From assembly GCA_017052515.1 (NCBI GenBank), contig JAFHKR010000039.1, forward strand, positions 1,364,001 to 1,428,000: 64,000 nucleotides of DNA, read 5' to 3'. A program made the translations under genes and the position numbers. The notes under the pieces are model-generated. The model did no database searches. It was given only the letters and a program-made list of their open reading frames with translations, and was not told where the DNA came from. Below are positions 47,096 through 55,256 of the stretch, piece after piece (positions within the stretch are counted from its first letter, which is position 1; every line of letters starts with the position of its first letter). This DNA is from Fictibacillus nanhaiensis (GTDB lineage: Bacteria; Bacillota; Bacilli; Bacillales; Fictibacillaceae).

Positions 47096-47677
47096 TTATT
47101 CATGCTCTTTTTTTAACTGAGCTATATGTTTCATTATAAGCTCTGTCGCTTCTTTTGCGGAAGCTTTTTGCTCCCGAAAATGTGTAAAGTCGATTGGTTT
47201 GCCGAATACAACTTTTAGTTTTTTTCCTTTTTGGTACTCTCCAACGATTGCACAAGGAACGATATGTGCATCAGATTTAAGGGCAAAGAAGCCTGCTCCT
47301 GCTAGGCCTTCTCCGATCTCTCCCGTTTTTGAGCGGGTCCCTTCCGGAAACAATCCTACAACTTTTCCCGCTTTCAAAAGATTCATTCCCGTTTTTAGTG
47401 CCGTTTTGTCACTCATCCCACGTTTTACAGGGAATGCGTTAATCTTTGGGAGGATATGTTTTAAAACAGGTACGGAAAAGAGCTCGGCTTTCGCCATAAA
47501 ATGTACGTCTCGTGGAGATGCGACCCCAACAAGAGGTGGATCGTAGTTGTGGATATGATTGGAACATAGAAGTACGCCACCTGTTTTAGGCATATTTTCT
47601 GCTCCAACGATTTCTGGCTTATACGTTCCTTTGAAATATGTTCCACAAAGCCATTTTCCGAAAGAATAAAGCATCAT
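47096..47677 (-). CDS. plsC: 1-acyl-sn-glycerol-3-phosphate acyltransferase
   Basis: 193 residues from the ATG at 47677 (or 47674), 1 base after the cmk stop. It makes phosphatidic acid. The catalytic NHIHNYDP (NHx4D) and the substrate-binding FPEGTRSKTG are intact. It continues the phospholipid theme of plsY-gpsA 4 kb away. Between cmk and ypfD; B. subtilis has no plsC here. Confidence 0.93.
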   Translation of the reverse strand: MMLYSFGKWLCGTYFKGTYKPEIVGAENMPKTGGVLLCSNHIHNYDPPLVGVASPRDVHFMAKAELFSVPVLKHILPKINAFPVKRGMSDKTALKTGMNLLKAGKVVGLFPEGTRSKTGEIGEGLAGAGFFALKSDAHIVPCAIVGEYQKGKKLKVVFGKPIDFTHFREQKASAKEATELIMKHIAQLKKEHE

Positions 47678-47678
47678 T

Positions 47679-48353
47679 TTACAAAGCCCTTTCTTTTGCA
47701 TAATGAAGAATGCTTGAAACTACCTCTTCGATCGTCATACTTGTTGTGTCCAGTTCGATAGCATCTTCTGCTTTTCTTAGTGGAGCTACTTCTCTTTCAC
47801 TGTCGCGTTTATCTCTAAGTGCAATCTCACTTTTTAAAAGTTCGAAATCCGCTTCGAACCCTTTTGTTATGTTTTCTTCATAACGTCTGCGAGCTCTTTC
47901 TTCTACAGAAGCAATCAAGAAAATTTTCAACTCTGCGTTCGGCATGACATGTGTTCCGATATCACGGCCATCCATGACCACTCCGCCAGACTCAGCTAAG
48001 AGCTGCTGCCTTTTTACCATTTCGGTACGCACTTCTTGCTGTCTTGCAACAAAAGATACATTATTCGTTACTTCACTTGTTCTGATCTCTTCGGATACGT
48101 CTTTTCCGTCAAGAAGAACAGCTTGTCCACCATCGGTGATCACTAATTTGATATCTGTATCGTTCAAAACGATTTCTAGTTCTCGTCCATCATTAAGATC
48201 TGCTCCCTTAAGAAGAGCTTTATACGTTAATGCTCTATACATGGCACCCGTGTCAATGTAAATGAAAGAAAGACGTTCAGCTACTTGCTTGGCTACCGTG
48301 CTTTTTCCAGCTCCAGCCGGGCCATCAATGGCAATTGATAATAATTTTTTCAT
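47679..48353 (-). CDS. cmk: Cytidylate kinase
   Basis: 224 residues from the ATG at 48353 (GGAGGAAAC before it); the frame runs further upstream without a site. It phosphorylates CMP and dCMP. P-loop [17 protein letters not shown] near residue 8, then [30 protein letters not shown], and RALRDKRDS-like [14 protein letters not shown]. Confidence 0.97.
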   Translation of the reverse strand: MKKLLSIAIDGPAGAGKSTVAKQVAERLSFIYIDTGAMYRALTYKALLKGADLNDGRELEIVLNDTDIKLVITDGGQAVLLDGKDVSEEIRTSEVTNNVSFVARQQEVRTEMVKRQQLLAESGGVVMDGRDIGTHVMPNAELKIFLIASVEERARRRYEENITKGFEADFELLKSEIALRDKRDSEREVAPLRKAEDAIELDTTSMTIEEVVSSILHYAKERAL

Positions 48354-48397
48354 GTTTCCTCCTACCCCATACCTATGACTATGCATACATAGCAATA

Positions 48398-48424
48398 AAA
48401 AGCAGGTGAGTATCCCCTGCTTTT
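48398..48424 (-). terminator. Terminator upstream of cmk
   Basis: AAAGCAGG and CCTGCTTT with a 9-base loop, then six T in total on the minus strand. It ends the transcript of ypfA and the small YpfB-like gene. Confidence 0.88.
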
Positions 48425-48493
48425 TTCAGTGTGTAAATCTGAATTTATCAGACTTAATCTATATGTATATTACCATACATGATGTTTAACGGT

Positions 48494-48661
48494 CTATGGT
48501 TTCCAAAGTGGGCTGTTGGTCGTTCTGATGACTCCTTCGTAATAGATGCTCTTGTTTGTATATAATTTAAAGGAAGGAATCTCAAGCAAAAATTGTGCGG
48601 CAACTAGTAAAATAAAGTGAACTAAGGCAAGCTGGATCAATATTCGTTCAAATCGTTTCAT
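48494..48661 (-). CDS. ypfB: Small membrane protein, probably YpfB (DUF5359-type)
   Basis: 55 residues: MKRFERILIQLALVHFILLV, then a short hydrophobic stretch to FLLEIPSF and a soluble tail ending SPLWKP. ATG at 48661 with AAGGTG 7 bases upstream; stop TAG at 48494. One N-terminal membrane segment. The position between ypfA and cmk matches ypfB of B. subtilis, and the length is right. The name is by position and general look; function unknown. Confidence 0.72.
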   Translation of the reverse strand: MKRFERILIQLALVHFILLVAAQFLLEIPSFKLYTNKSIYYEGVIRTTNSPLWKP

Positions 48662-48719
48662 CAGTACGTCACCTTCTTTTCGGAAGTATTTTTCCCAAAA
48701 AGAAATACTCTATACACTT

Positions 48720-49385
48720 CTATAGACTCACGCTCTCTTTTTTCTTCTTAAGAAGCTGCTGTTCGAAGCAGAATCGGATAATATGTTGACGATCTTTTTG
48801 TGTAATCTTCTCAAATTGCAGGGATGCTTTCTCTCGTCCACCTGCTCCCCCATCAAATACTCTTAACACTGTACAATCTAGATCGAGATATAATTTTTCG
48901 CCAGATTGCATAGGAAAAACGACTAGACAGTTCAATCGATCCTCGCTCTTGACGCTATGTACAACCGGAAGAGATAGAAGCATCCCTCCTGCACTCAGAT
49001 CGAGAATAACAGAGTTAAATGGTGGATAAGCATCATCTTGGTTAACAACAGATGTGTCGATCATCGTCTCTACCCTTACGTATTCTCTTCGCTGAATCTT
49101 ATGTATCTCTTCTTCTTTTGGAGAAGTGATCATCAATACTGGTATATTTTCGATCTTTCTACCTAGAAGTTCTGTTCGAAACGTATAGACGTTCCTCTCT
49201 TTATCTACAAAAGAAGCTTTAAACTGTGTTCCATCAAAAAAGTATTCTGTGCGATTTGTTTTCTCGTTACTGGGATAATCAATATAAAGATGATCGTCTT
49301 TCACGTCGAACACTTTGCAGCGATATTTATCTTTTTTGTCGGAAAACAACGGTTCCAAATATAACGGTTCACCCACTTTTATCAT
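48720..49385 (-). CDS. ypfA: PilZ-domain c-di-GMP receptor (YpfA/MotI type)
   Basis: 221 residues from the ATG at 49385 (GGGGGAAG upstream). An N-terminal YcgR-like domain (1-95) precedes a PilZ domain with RREYVRVE (99-106) and DLSAGG (129-134), both needed for c-di-GMP binding. In B. subtilis the protein binds c-di-GMP and slows the flagellar motor through MotA. Confidence 0.92.
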   Translation of the reverse strand: MIKVGEPLYLEPLFSDKKDKYRCKVFDVKDDHLYIDYPSNEKTNRTEYFFDGTQFKASFVDKERNVYTFRTELLGRKIENIPVLMITSPKEEEIHKIQRREYVRVETMIDTSVVNQDDAYPPFNSVILDLSAGGMLLSLPVVHSVKSEDRLNCLVVFPMQSGEKLYLDLDCTVLRVFDGGAGGREKASLQFEKITQKDRQHIIRFCFEQQLLKKKKESVSL

Positions 49386-49448
49386 CAAACTTCCCCCATA
49401 CATTGCTTACTTATCTTTCTACCTTATTATGACAGTTTCAAAATAAAA

Positions 49449-49488
49449 GAAAAAGCAAAATTTCAAGTTACGAAATTTTGCTTTTAAA
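49449..49488. terminator. Bidirectional terminator after ypeB
   Basis: AAAAGCAAAATTTC pairs with GAAATTTTGCTTTT (14 bp perfect) around a short loop, flanked by A/T runs. It would end the sleB-ypeB transcript after it has passed through repeat copy 4. Confidence 0.88.
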
Positions 49489-49520
49489 AAAATTTGATCA
49501 ATCTGTAATAGTAGTAAGTA

Positions 49521-49650
49521 GTTGATTTCCACTCCAGGCTGCTCGCTTTCCGGGGGGCGTGCGGTGAGCCTCCTCGGCGCTCTGCACCCTTAGGGGACTC
49601 ACCTGTCCCGCTGATCCCCCAGGAGTCTCGCACCTTCCGTTCCAATCAAC
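49521..49650. repeat. Palindromic repeat, copy 4 (minus orientation, simple form)
   Basis: 130 bp between ypeB and the terminator at 49449-49488. GTTGATT and AATCAAC ends; TGCTCGCTTTCCGGGGGG faces CCCCCAGGAGTCTCGCACC (note matching changes from GCGGG to GGGGG/CCCCC on both arms). It should be transcribed as the 3' tail of ypeB mRNA. Confidence 0.85.
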
Positions 49651-49704
49651 TTGTCAATGAAGCAATTAATCCAAACCTTTTTTCACGATAACCATAATTC
49701 CCTT

Positions 49705-51054
49705 TTAAATATCGTTGTAAGATGGCTCTGCTTCTTTAAGCTTTCTTACTTCTTCTTCATTTCCGTTCTCTGCGTTAATGAAGACGCGGAATGTATCATT
49801 CCCTAGGATTCCTAGGAATTCGTAACAATACACTTCTTCGTTAATATCGTTTCGAATCAACGCTTTGCTTGTTTCTTTTACCTGGAACTTCGGATTAAGA
49901 TTTTTTCTTGCTTCTTGTTCAGAAATCTTAAACGTAGGCGTTCTCTTGTCGACGTGAGCAAGAAGGAAGTCTGTGCCTTCATACCCCATGATGTCGCCGT
50001 TATCTAACGCTACTTTAACAGATACCGTTTCAGGATAAATTCTTACCCCATTATCGAGTCGAGCATAAGTGAACACTCCGATATTATCGTATTGATCACT
50101 CGTTACCATCTCCATTTTACTTTCCATGTGCTTTTTCAAGAAGTCCTCAGCTTGAAGCATCGCTTCATTCAGTGAGATTTTCGCTTTTCCAACATTACGA
50201 TCATATAAGACATACAGTGGATATCCACCTTTTTTCGTAAGATCCATGTAAGTAGTACCCTTTGTATCTGGGTTATATAACGTTAGTGAATAAGCGTCAT
50301 ATTTAGCATCTTTACCTGTACTTTCTACTGTGATCTTGACGTTTTTCTTTAATTGGAAAAAGTCGATCGCAATCTTCTTTGCTTCTTCTTTTGTAATCTT
50401 TTTACCTTTTAATTGGCTAAGATCACGGTCTTTCATTTTCTCCATGTTGGATACTTCAGTTCCAAAGTCAACGTCTGAATACCCTTCCACAGACTTATCA
50501 ACCGTCTTAAATCCATCAATGATCGTGTTGTCTTCTGGCTGTTTATTTGTTGCTAATGCCATCTCGACATCCATCCAACGCAAATTGTTCTTCTGAGCGA
50601 GCGATTCTGTTTTTCTTAACTCGTTTTGAATCTCAGTTGAGTTTGCATACAATTCTTTTAACGTATTATATTCTTTATCACTGAGTGGATTCTTATCTAG
50701 ATCACGTACTGCTGCTCGATAACTGAATTCACCCATCTTTGTTAAAAATTCCTCCGTCTTATTAAATGGTAATAGCGCTAAAGGCAGTTGACCTACATCA
50801 TTATGAGCTTCTGATGTTAGTCTCCACACTTGTGCTAAAGCTGGAGATAGCTGATTTCGTGTATTCATAGCGATTGTTTCGCCAATCTTGTCATGAAGTG
50901 AATCCATATGGAAGTTCAGATCATGAAAAGCACGTTGATAATTGTTTTCTGCTTGAAGAAGTACAGCATTCTTTTCTTGATGTTCACTGTAGCCCCAATA
51001 GCCTGTTCCTGCTACAGCAACGAACAACAGTACAATTAGGATTGTGCGTATCAT
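49705..51054 (-). CDS. ypeB: Germination protein YpeB
   Basis: 449 residues. One N-terminal membrane segment (TILIVLLFVAVAGTGYWGY), a helical domain of about 170 residues, then PepSY-type repeats in the C-terminal half (ITKEEAKKIAIDFFQLKK, ISLNEAMLQAEDFLKKH, ISEQEARKNLNPKF). It is needed to localise and stabilise SleB in the spore. Downstream of sleB by 17 bases. Confidence 0.95.
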   Translation of the reverse strand: MIRTILIVLLFVAVAGTGYWGYSEHQEKNAVLLQAENNYQRAFHDLNFHMDSLHDKIGETIAMNTRNQLSPALAQVWRLTSEAHNDVGQLPLALLPFNKTEEFLTKMGEFSYRAAVRDLDKNPLSDKEYNTLKELYANSTEIQNELRKTESLAQKNNLRWMDVEMALATNKQPEDNTIIDGFKTVDKSVEGYSDVDFGTEVSNMEKMKDRDLSQLKGKKITKEEAKKIAIDFFQLKKNVKITVESTGKDAKYDAYSLTLYNPDTKGTTYMDLTKKGGYPLYVLYDRNVGKAKISLNEAMLQAEDFLKKHMESKMEMVTSDQYDNIGVFTYARLDNGVRIYPETVSVKVALDNGDIMGYEGTDFLLAHVDKRTPTFKISEQEARKNLNPKFQVKETSKALIRNDINEEVYCYEFLGILGNDTFRVFINAENGNEEEVRKLKEAEPSYNDI

Positions 51055-51071
51055 ATCAGTTCACCCCTTTA

Positions 51072-51944
51072 TTAGTTACAGAAAATGTGCTTTCCGATTT
51101 TTTTGATTTGAGGACGAGTCCATATCCAGCCTGATGTAGCTGTATCAGGGTTAAAATAGTATTCTGCTTCACCTGTTGGATCCCAACCGTTTAATGCATC
51201 CAATACCGCTTTTTTCGCTTGCGCATTTGGCGTCAGATAGATCTGACCATCAGCAACTGCTGTAAATGCTCCTGGTTCGAAGATTACACCAGAAACGGTG
51301 TTAGGAAACGAAGCACTATTCACTCGGTTGATGATTACTGCTGCTACTGCCACTTGACCGATATAAGGCTCACCACGAGCTTCACCATATACAGCATTAG
51401 CCATCAGATTCACATCGTTCTGCGAATAACCATTAGGAATGTTCTTTGCTGGTTTAACTTGAGCAGGCTTCGCTTTAGGTTTCCCTGCTCCTTTTGCAGT
51501 TCCAGCTTTTGGAGTGCCGCTTTTTGCAGTGCCGCCTTTAGCTGCTCCACTTTTTGCGCTTCTTTTCTCACCGCCGTAATATGAGAACTTCTTACCTGTA
51601 TCAATCTGTCTATTTACCCAAGCTTTATCGTACTTAGAAGCTTTTGCTAACTTGTTCTTTGTTGTTCCACCTGCTAATCCATCGATCGGTAGACCGAACT
51701 CATATTGGAAGTTTCGTAATGCCCAATAGGTTCTCCATCCAAAAACGCCATCGATGTTCCCCGTGTAGAATCCTAGATATTGAAGCCTCGACTGAAGTTC
51801 AACCACATCTTCACCCGTAGCACCCACTTGAACGACTTGGTTTGAAAATGCTTGTGCATTGTTCTGACCAAATCCAGCTAAAAGCCCAAAACAAAGGGCG
51901 ATTGCAAAAAATGCTCCCTTTATGTAAGCTGAATTTCTTTTCAT
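51072..51944 (-). CDS. sleB: Spore cortex-lytic enzyme SleB
   Basis: 290 residues from the ATG at 51944 (GGAGG 11 bases upstream). Signal peptide to about AQAF, a peptidoglycan-binding domain (about 37-102, VGATGEDVVELQSRLQYLGFY), a 40-residue linker rich in Lys, Ala, Gly and Thr (about 128-169, repeats of AK.GT), then the Hydrolase_2 lytic transglycosylase domain (ANAVYGEARGEPYIGQVAVAAVIINRV, catalytic Glu188) that cuts cortex with muramic delta-lactam during germination. Operon with ypeB. Confidence 0.96.
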   Translation of the reverse strand: MKRNSAYIKGAFFAIALCFGLLAGFGQNNAQAFSNQVVQVGATGEDVVELQSRLQYLGFYTGNIDGVFGWRTYWALRNFQYEFGLPIDGLAGGTTKNKLAKASKYDKAWVNRQIDTGKKFSYYGGEKRSAKSGAAKGGTAKSGTPKAGTAKGAGKPKAKPAQVKPAKNIPNGYSQNDVNLMANAVYGEARGEPYIGQVAVAAVIINRVNSASFPNTVSGVIFEPGAFTAVADGQIYLTPNAQAKKAVLDALNGWDPTGEAEYYFNPDTATSGWIWTRPQIKKIGKHIFCN

Positions 51945-51992
51945 GAGAAAGTAAGCCTCCTGTAATTTAATCTCCATTTTTCGTGTTATACA

Positions 51993-52024
51993 GATATCAT
52001 TTGTAATCTGTTTTTTTTTATTCA
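51993..52024 (-). promoter_or_regulatory. Candidate sigma-G promoter of sleB
   Basis: TGAATA (52024-52019), 18-base spacer, ATGATATC (52000-51993). This resembles the forespore sigma-G pattern (TGAATA at -35, CAT--TA at -10). Forespore expression of sleB-ypeB is established for B. subtilis. Confidence 0.5.
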
Positions 52025-52174
52025 GCTTTCAAAGACTCATGGTTCACAATAAAGAAAACTTGGCTGACGCCAAGCTCTTCAGGTCTGCCTTAGTTGCGCT
52101 TATACTATCTACCTTAACTTGTTGCCACGTCGAATGACATTGTGCTAACAAGTTATACTTTCTGATAGTGAAAT

Positions 52175-52202
52175 AAAAAAAGACCGGTTAAATTCCGGTC
52201 TT
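52175..52202 (-). terminator. Terminator of prsW
   Basis: AAGACCGG and CCGGTCTT with a 7-base loop, then seven T on the minus strand; the stem overlaps the last codons of prsW. Confidence 0.88.
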
Positions 52203-52868
52203 CGCATCTGGATTTGAATATGGAGTTATAGCAGTATTAGCAATTCTTACCTTCCGAAGAGCAAACCACCATAAGAAGATCATAAACGGGAACATATAGA
52301 AGAAAATATACTTCGTGCTGGATAGTAACAAGAAGTTAAACATACCGTGTAGCAAAATCGGTAACAAGAGTGAGAGTGTAAGGTAGATCTTCTTCTTTCT
52401 GCCTGTTGAGAATTTCCCTTTGCCTAAATAGAAGCCCATGATCACTCCAAACAAAGCATGACCACTTACAGGGAGAAGTGCTCGGACTAATGCTTCTTCA
52501 ATTCCAAACGTATAGAGGTAAAAGATGTTTTCTAAAGACGCAAATCCTAAAGACAGCGCAGTTGCATAAACGATTCCATCATATGGTTCGTTGAACTCTT
52601 CATGAAGATATGCCCCATAGAACACTAAAAACCATTTGAAGAACTCTTCAAGTGTGCCACTAACAAAAAAGGCCTCAACAAAGGAAGGTACGTTCATCTC
52701 TTCGGTAATTCCAAACTGAATAACCATGATTGGAAAGACGAGTAGAACGCCAAATATATATACTTTGACCACCAATGATAATGGTTCGGTCTCATATTTA
52801 TCTTTTAGATAAAAAAAGGATAATAGAGCAATAGCCGGAGCCACCGCTGCAGAAATTACAGCTAGCAT
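52188..52868 (-). CDS. prsW: PrsW-type glutamic intramembrane protease
   Basis: 226 residues from the ATG at 52868, giving the family length. Several membrane segments; the catalytic EEFFK motif is at 74-78 (SGTLEEFFKWFLVFYGAYLHEEFNEPYDGIVYA), with SLGFASLENIFYL and the histidine of SGHALFGVIMGFYLG and LLHGMFN. In B. subtilis PrsW cuts anti-sigma factor RsiW in response to stress. It lies between sleB and the asparaginase gene. Confidence 0.94.
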   Translation of the reverse strand: MLAVISAAVAPAIALLSFFYLKDKYETEPLSLVVKVYIFGVLLVFPIMVIQFGITEEMNVPSFVEAFFVSGTLEEFFKWFLVFYGAYLHEEFNEPYDGIVYATALSLGFASLENIFYLYTFGIEEALVRALLPVSGHALFGVIMGFYLGKGKFSTGRKKKIYLTLSLLLPILLHGMFNFLLLSSTKYIFFYMFPFMIFLWWFALRKVRIANTAITPYSNPDAKTGI

Positions 52869-52959
52869 GTCCTGCCTCTTTTCTACTGTTTTTTTATATC
52901 GTAACATGATATTTTAAGAAGTGGAATAGCGAACACCAAGAATAAGGAGGGCGGTCATC

Positions 52960-53928
52960 TTGAAAAAGATATTATTAATCCATACTGGCGGCACGATCGC
53001 TATGGAAGAAAACAAATCCACAGGCGGCGTTAATACGAAAGAGACTCATCCACTCGAGGCAACCCTCAGAGAACTGTCTGACATAGCAGAAATATCGGTG
53101 AAAAATTATGTGAATCTGCCATCTCCTCACATTACTCCTTCCCATATGCTGGAGTTAGCGCAATTTATTACTTCACAAACGAATTCCGAAAAGTTCGATG
53201 GAATTGTCATCACTCACGGAACAGACACGCTTGAAGAAACAGCTTATGTATTAGATCTTGTACTGCAAACATCAATCCCCGTGATTGTTACAGGAGCAAT
53301 GCGATCAAGTAACGAGCACGGTTCAGATGGACCATACAATCTGATCTCATCTGTAAGAGTCGCGTGCGAAGAACAATCATTAGGCAAAGGCATTCTTGTT
53401 GTATTTAACGATGAGATTCACGCTGCTAAAAATGTAACGAAAACGCACACGAGTAACATCGCAACATTCCAAAGTCCTCAATATGGACCAATTGGTATCG
53501 TAACTAAACGAGGAGTTCTTTTCCATCACACACCTATTCGTTCCAGCTTCTTTCATGTGAAGAACTTTTCTAAGAACGTCGTTTTACTTAAAGCATATGC
53601 AGGCATGGACGGTAATTTGATTCAAGCTGCAACGAACAAAGCAGATGGGGTTGTAATCGAAGCATTAGGTCAGGGCAACTTGCCTCCAGCAACAGTACCT
53701 GCCTTAAAAGAACTCATTTCTAATGGCATCCCTGTCGTACTCGTATCAAGATGCTTTAACGGAATCGCTCAAGACATTTACTCTTATGAAGGTGGAGGAA
53801 AGCACTTAAAAGAAATTGGCGCCATTTTCTCAAACGGACTAAACGGTCAAAAAGCACGATTAAAACTTATGATCGCCTTAGAAAATACGAGTGAACCCGA
53901 TCAGTTGCAACGACTATTTCTTCAATAA
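52960..53928 (+). CDS. L-asparaginase (type I/AnsA-like)
   Basis: 322 residues. Catalytic threonines are in LLIHTGGTIAMEE (Thr near 12) and VITHGTDTLEETAY; GAMRSSNEHGSDGPYNL and the C-terminal KLMIALEN are typical. No signal peptide, so cytoplasmic: it turns asparagine into aspartate and ammonia. GGAGGGCGG precedes the start. It is one of three plus-strand genes in the window, and converges on bdr through a shared terminator. Confidence 0.93.
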   Translation: MKKILLIHTGGTIAMEENKSTGGVNTKETHPLEATLRELSDIAEISVKNYVNLPSPHITPSHMLELAQFITSQTNSEKFDGIVITHGTDTLEETAYVLDLVLQTSIPVIVTGAMRSSNEHGSDGPYNLISSVRVACEEQSLGKGILVVFNDEIHAAKNVTKTHTSNIATFQSPQYGPIGIVTKRGVLFHHTPIRSSFFHVKNFSKNVVLLKAYAGMDGNLIQAATNKADGVVIEALGQGNLPPATVPALKELISNGIPVVLVSRCFNGIAQDIYSYEGGGKHLKEIGAIFSNGLNGQKARLKLMIALENTSEPDQLQRLFLQ

Positions 53929-54011
53929 CAGATTAATTTTGGATATCAGAAGATACCAAGCAGGGTATAAAACTGAATAATTGCTGACTTATTCAAATTT
54001 ATTTCAAGAAA

Positions 54012-54079
54012 TTTTGAGCGTAATCCCGCGAGATTTTGCATTAATCCCGCGAGTTTCATCCTTATATCAGCGAGTCGAC
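54012..54079. repeat. Degenerate ~21-23-bp repeats, locus 3 (inverse orientation)
   Basis: On the minus strand it starts GTCGACTCGCTGATATAAGG and continues AAACTCGCGGGATTAATGC and AATCTCGCGGGATTACGC. The first 20 bases equal those of locus 2 (31188 on). Between the convergent asparaginase and bdr genes. Confidence 0.65.
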
Positions 54080-54141
54080 AATAAATGACAGGTTTAACCT
54101 GAACAATACTTTCCATCGTGGCACACAACAGCTAACAAACA

Positions 54142-54175
54142 AAAAACCGATAACATACAATTGTTATCGGTTTTT
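54142..54175. terminator. Bidirectional terminator between asparaginase and bdr genes
   Basis: AAAAACCGATAAC and GTTATCGGTTTTT, 13 bp perfect, 8-base loop; serves both strands and overlaps the last codons of bdr. Confidence 0.93.
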
Positions 54176-55156
54176 ATCTCTTTTCTCTATCGTTTCAGCG
54201 ATTACTTTCCCGTGAAACCTTCCATTCTCAATAAATATCTCATTTGCATTGTTACCAGCAGCAATGACTCCTGCGATAAATAGTCCTTCAACGTTCGTTT
54301 CCATCGTATCTTCAGAAAAAGATGGTCGTCCCGTTTCTTTATCGATGTCTACACCCATCTTGGATAGAAATGAATGATCAGGGTGATAACCGATCATGGC
54401 AAACACAGCATGAAACGGATGATACGTTTCAGATCCATTATCTCCTTGTGTCACATACATGCCGTCTTCGGTTATCTTATTTACGCATGCATCGAAAGTC
54501 ATCTGAATACTACCTGCTTTTACGCATGCTTCAAATTCCGGAAGTACCCATGGTTTTATACTCGGTGAGTAATGACTTCCTCTGTAGAAGACGTGAGGAC
54601 GTGCACCTGCTTTTTGTAGTTCTAACGCTGCATCGATGGCAGAATTTTTTCCACCGATCACAGCTACATCAAGATCATAATAAGGATGGCCTTCTTTAAA
54701 ATAATGATGAACATGTGGAAGGTTTTCTCCTTCGATGTTCAGTTGATTTGGGTTATCATAATACCCTGTTGCGATGATGACAAATTTGGCATCGTAACTC
54801 ATCGTTTCATCTTTACGATTGGTTGTTTCAATTTTGAACGTTCCATCAGATTGTTTGGTCACAGATTTTGCTTTTTCAAATGTTCGAACTTGAAGGTTAT
54901 TCCTTTTAACTACTTCACGATAGTACGTTAGCGCATGAATTCTTTTGGGCTTTCGTTGTTCGTGAACGAAAGGAAAGTTGCCGATCTCAAGTTTTTCACT
55001 CGAGCTAAAAAATGTTTGATGGGTTGGATATTGATAGATGGTGTTGACTACGTTTCCTTTTTCAATCACACAATACGAGATTCCTTTGTTCTGTAGTGCA
55101 AGAGCTGCAGCCAATCCGCACGGCCCTCCACCAATAATACAAACGTCTATATTCAC
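54164..55156 (-). CDS. bdr: Bacillithiol disulfide reductase (YpdA)
   Basis: 330 residues from a GTG at 55156 (GGAG 10 bases upstream). Flavoprotein with two dinucleotide-binding motifs: CIIGGGPCGLAAALAL near residue 5 and VAVIGGKNSAIDAALEL near 164, plus GYHPD and GLFIAGVIAAG. YpdA reduces bacillithiol disulfide with NADPH; Cys in GGPCG is the known active-site residue. This fits the bshA-bshB1 genes 40 kb away. Confidence 0.93.
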   Translation of the reverse strand: MNIDVCIIGGGPCGLAAALALQNKGISYCVIEKGNVVNTIYQYPTHQTFFSSSEKLEIGNFPFVHEQRKPKRIHALTYYREVVKRNNLQVRTFEKAKSVTKQSDGTFKIETTNRKDETMSYDAKFVIIATGYYDNPNQLNIEGENLPHVHHYFKEGHPYYDLDVAVIGGKNSAIDAALELQKAGARPHVFYRGSHYSPSIKPWVLPEFEACVKAGSIQMTFDACVNKITEDGMYVTQGDNGSETYHPFHAVFAMIGYHPDHSFLSKMGVDIDKETGRPSFSEDTMETNVEGLFIAGVIAAGNNANEIFIENGRFHGKVIAETIEKRDKNR

Positions 55157-55202
55157 TTTTTCATCACTCCAAAAAACACTGTTATTCTTACTTAGCATGC
55201 CA

Positions 55203-55236
55203 AAAAAAATCTCCTATCATCATATGATAGGAGATT
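55203..55236 (-). terminator. Terminator of gudB
   Basis: AATCTCCTATCAT and ATGATAGGAGATT, near-perfect 13 bp, then eight T on the minus strand. Confidence 0.93.
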
Positions 55237-55256
55237 TAGTATGAGTTTGCAAAAAT

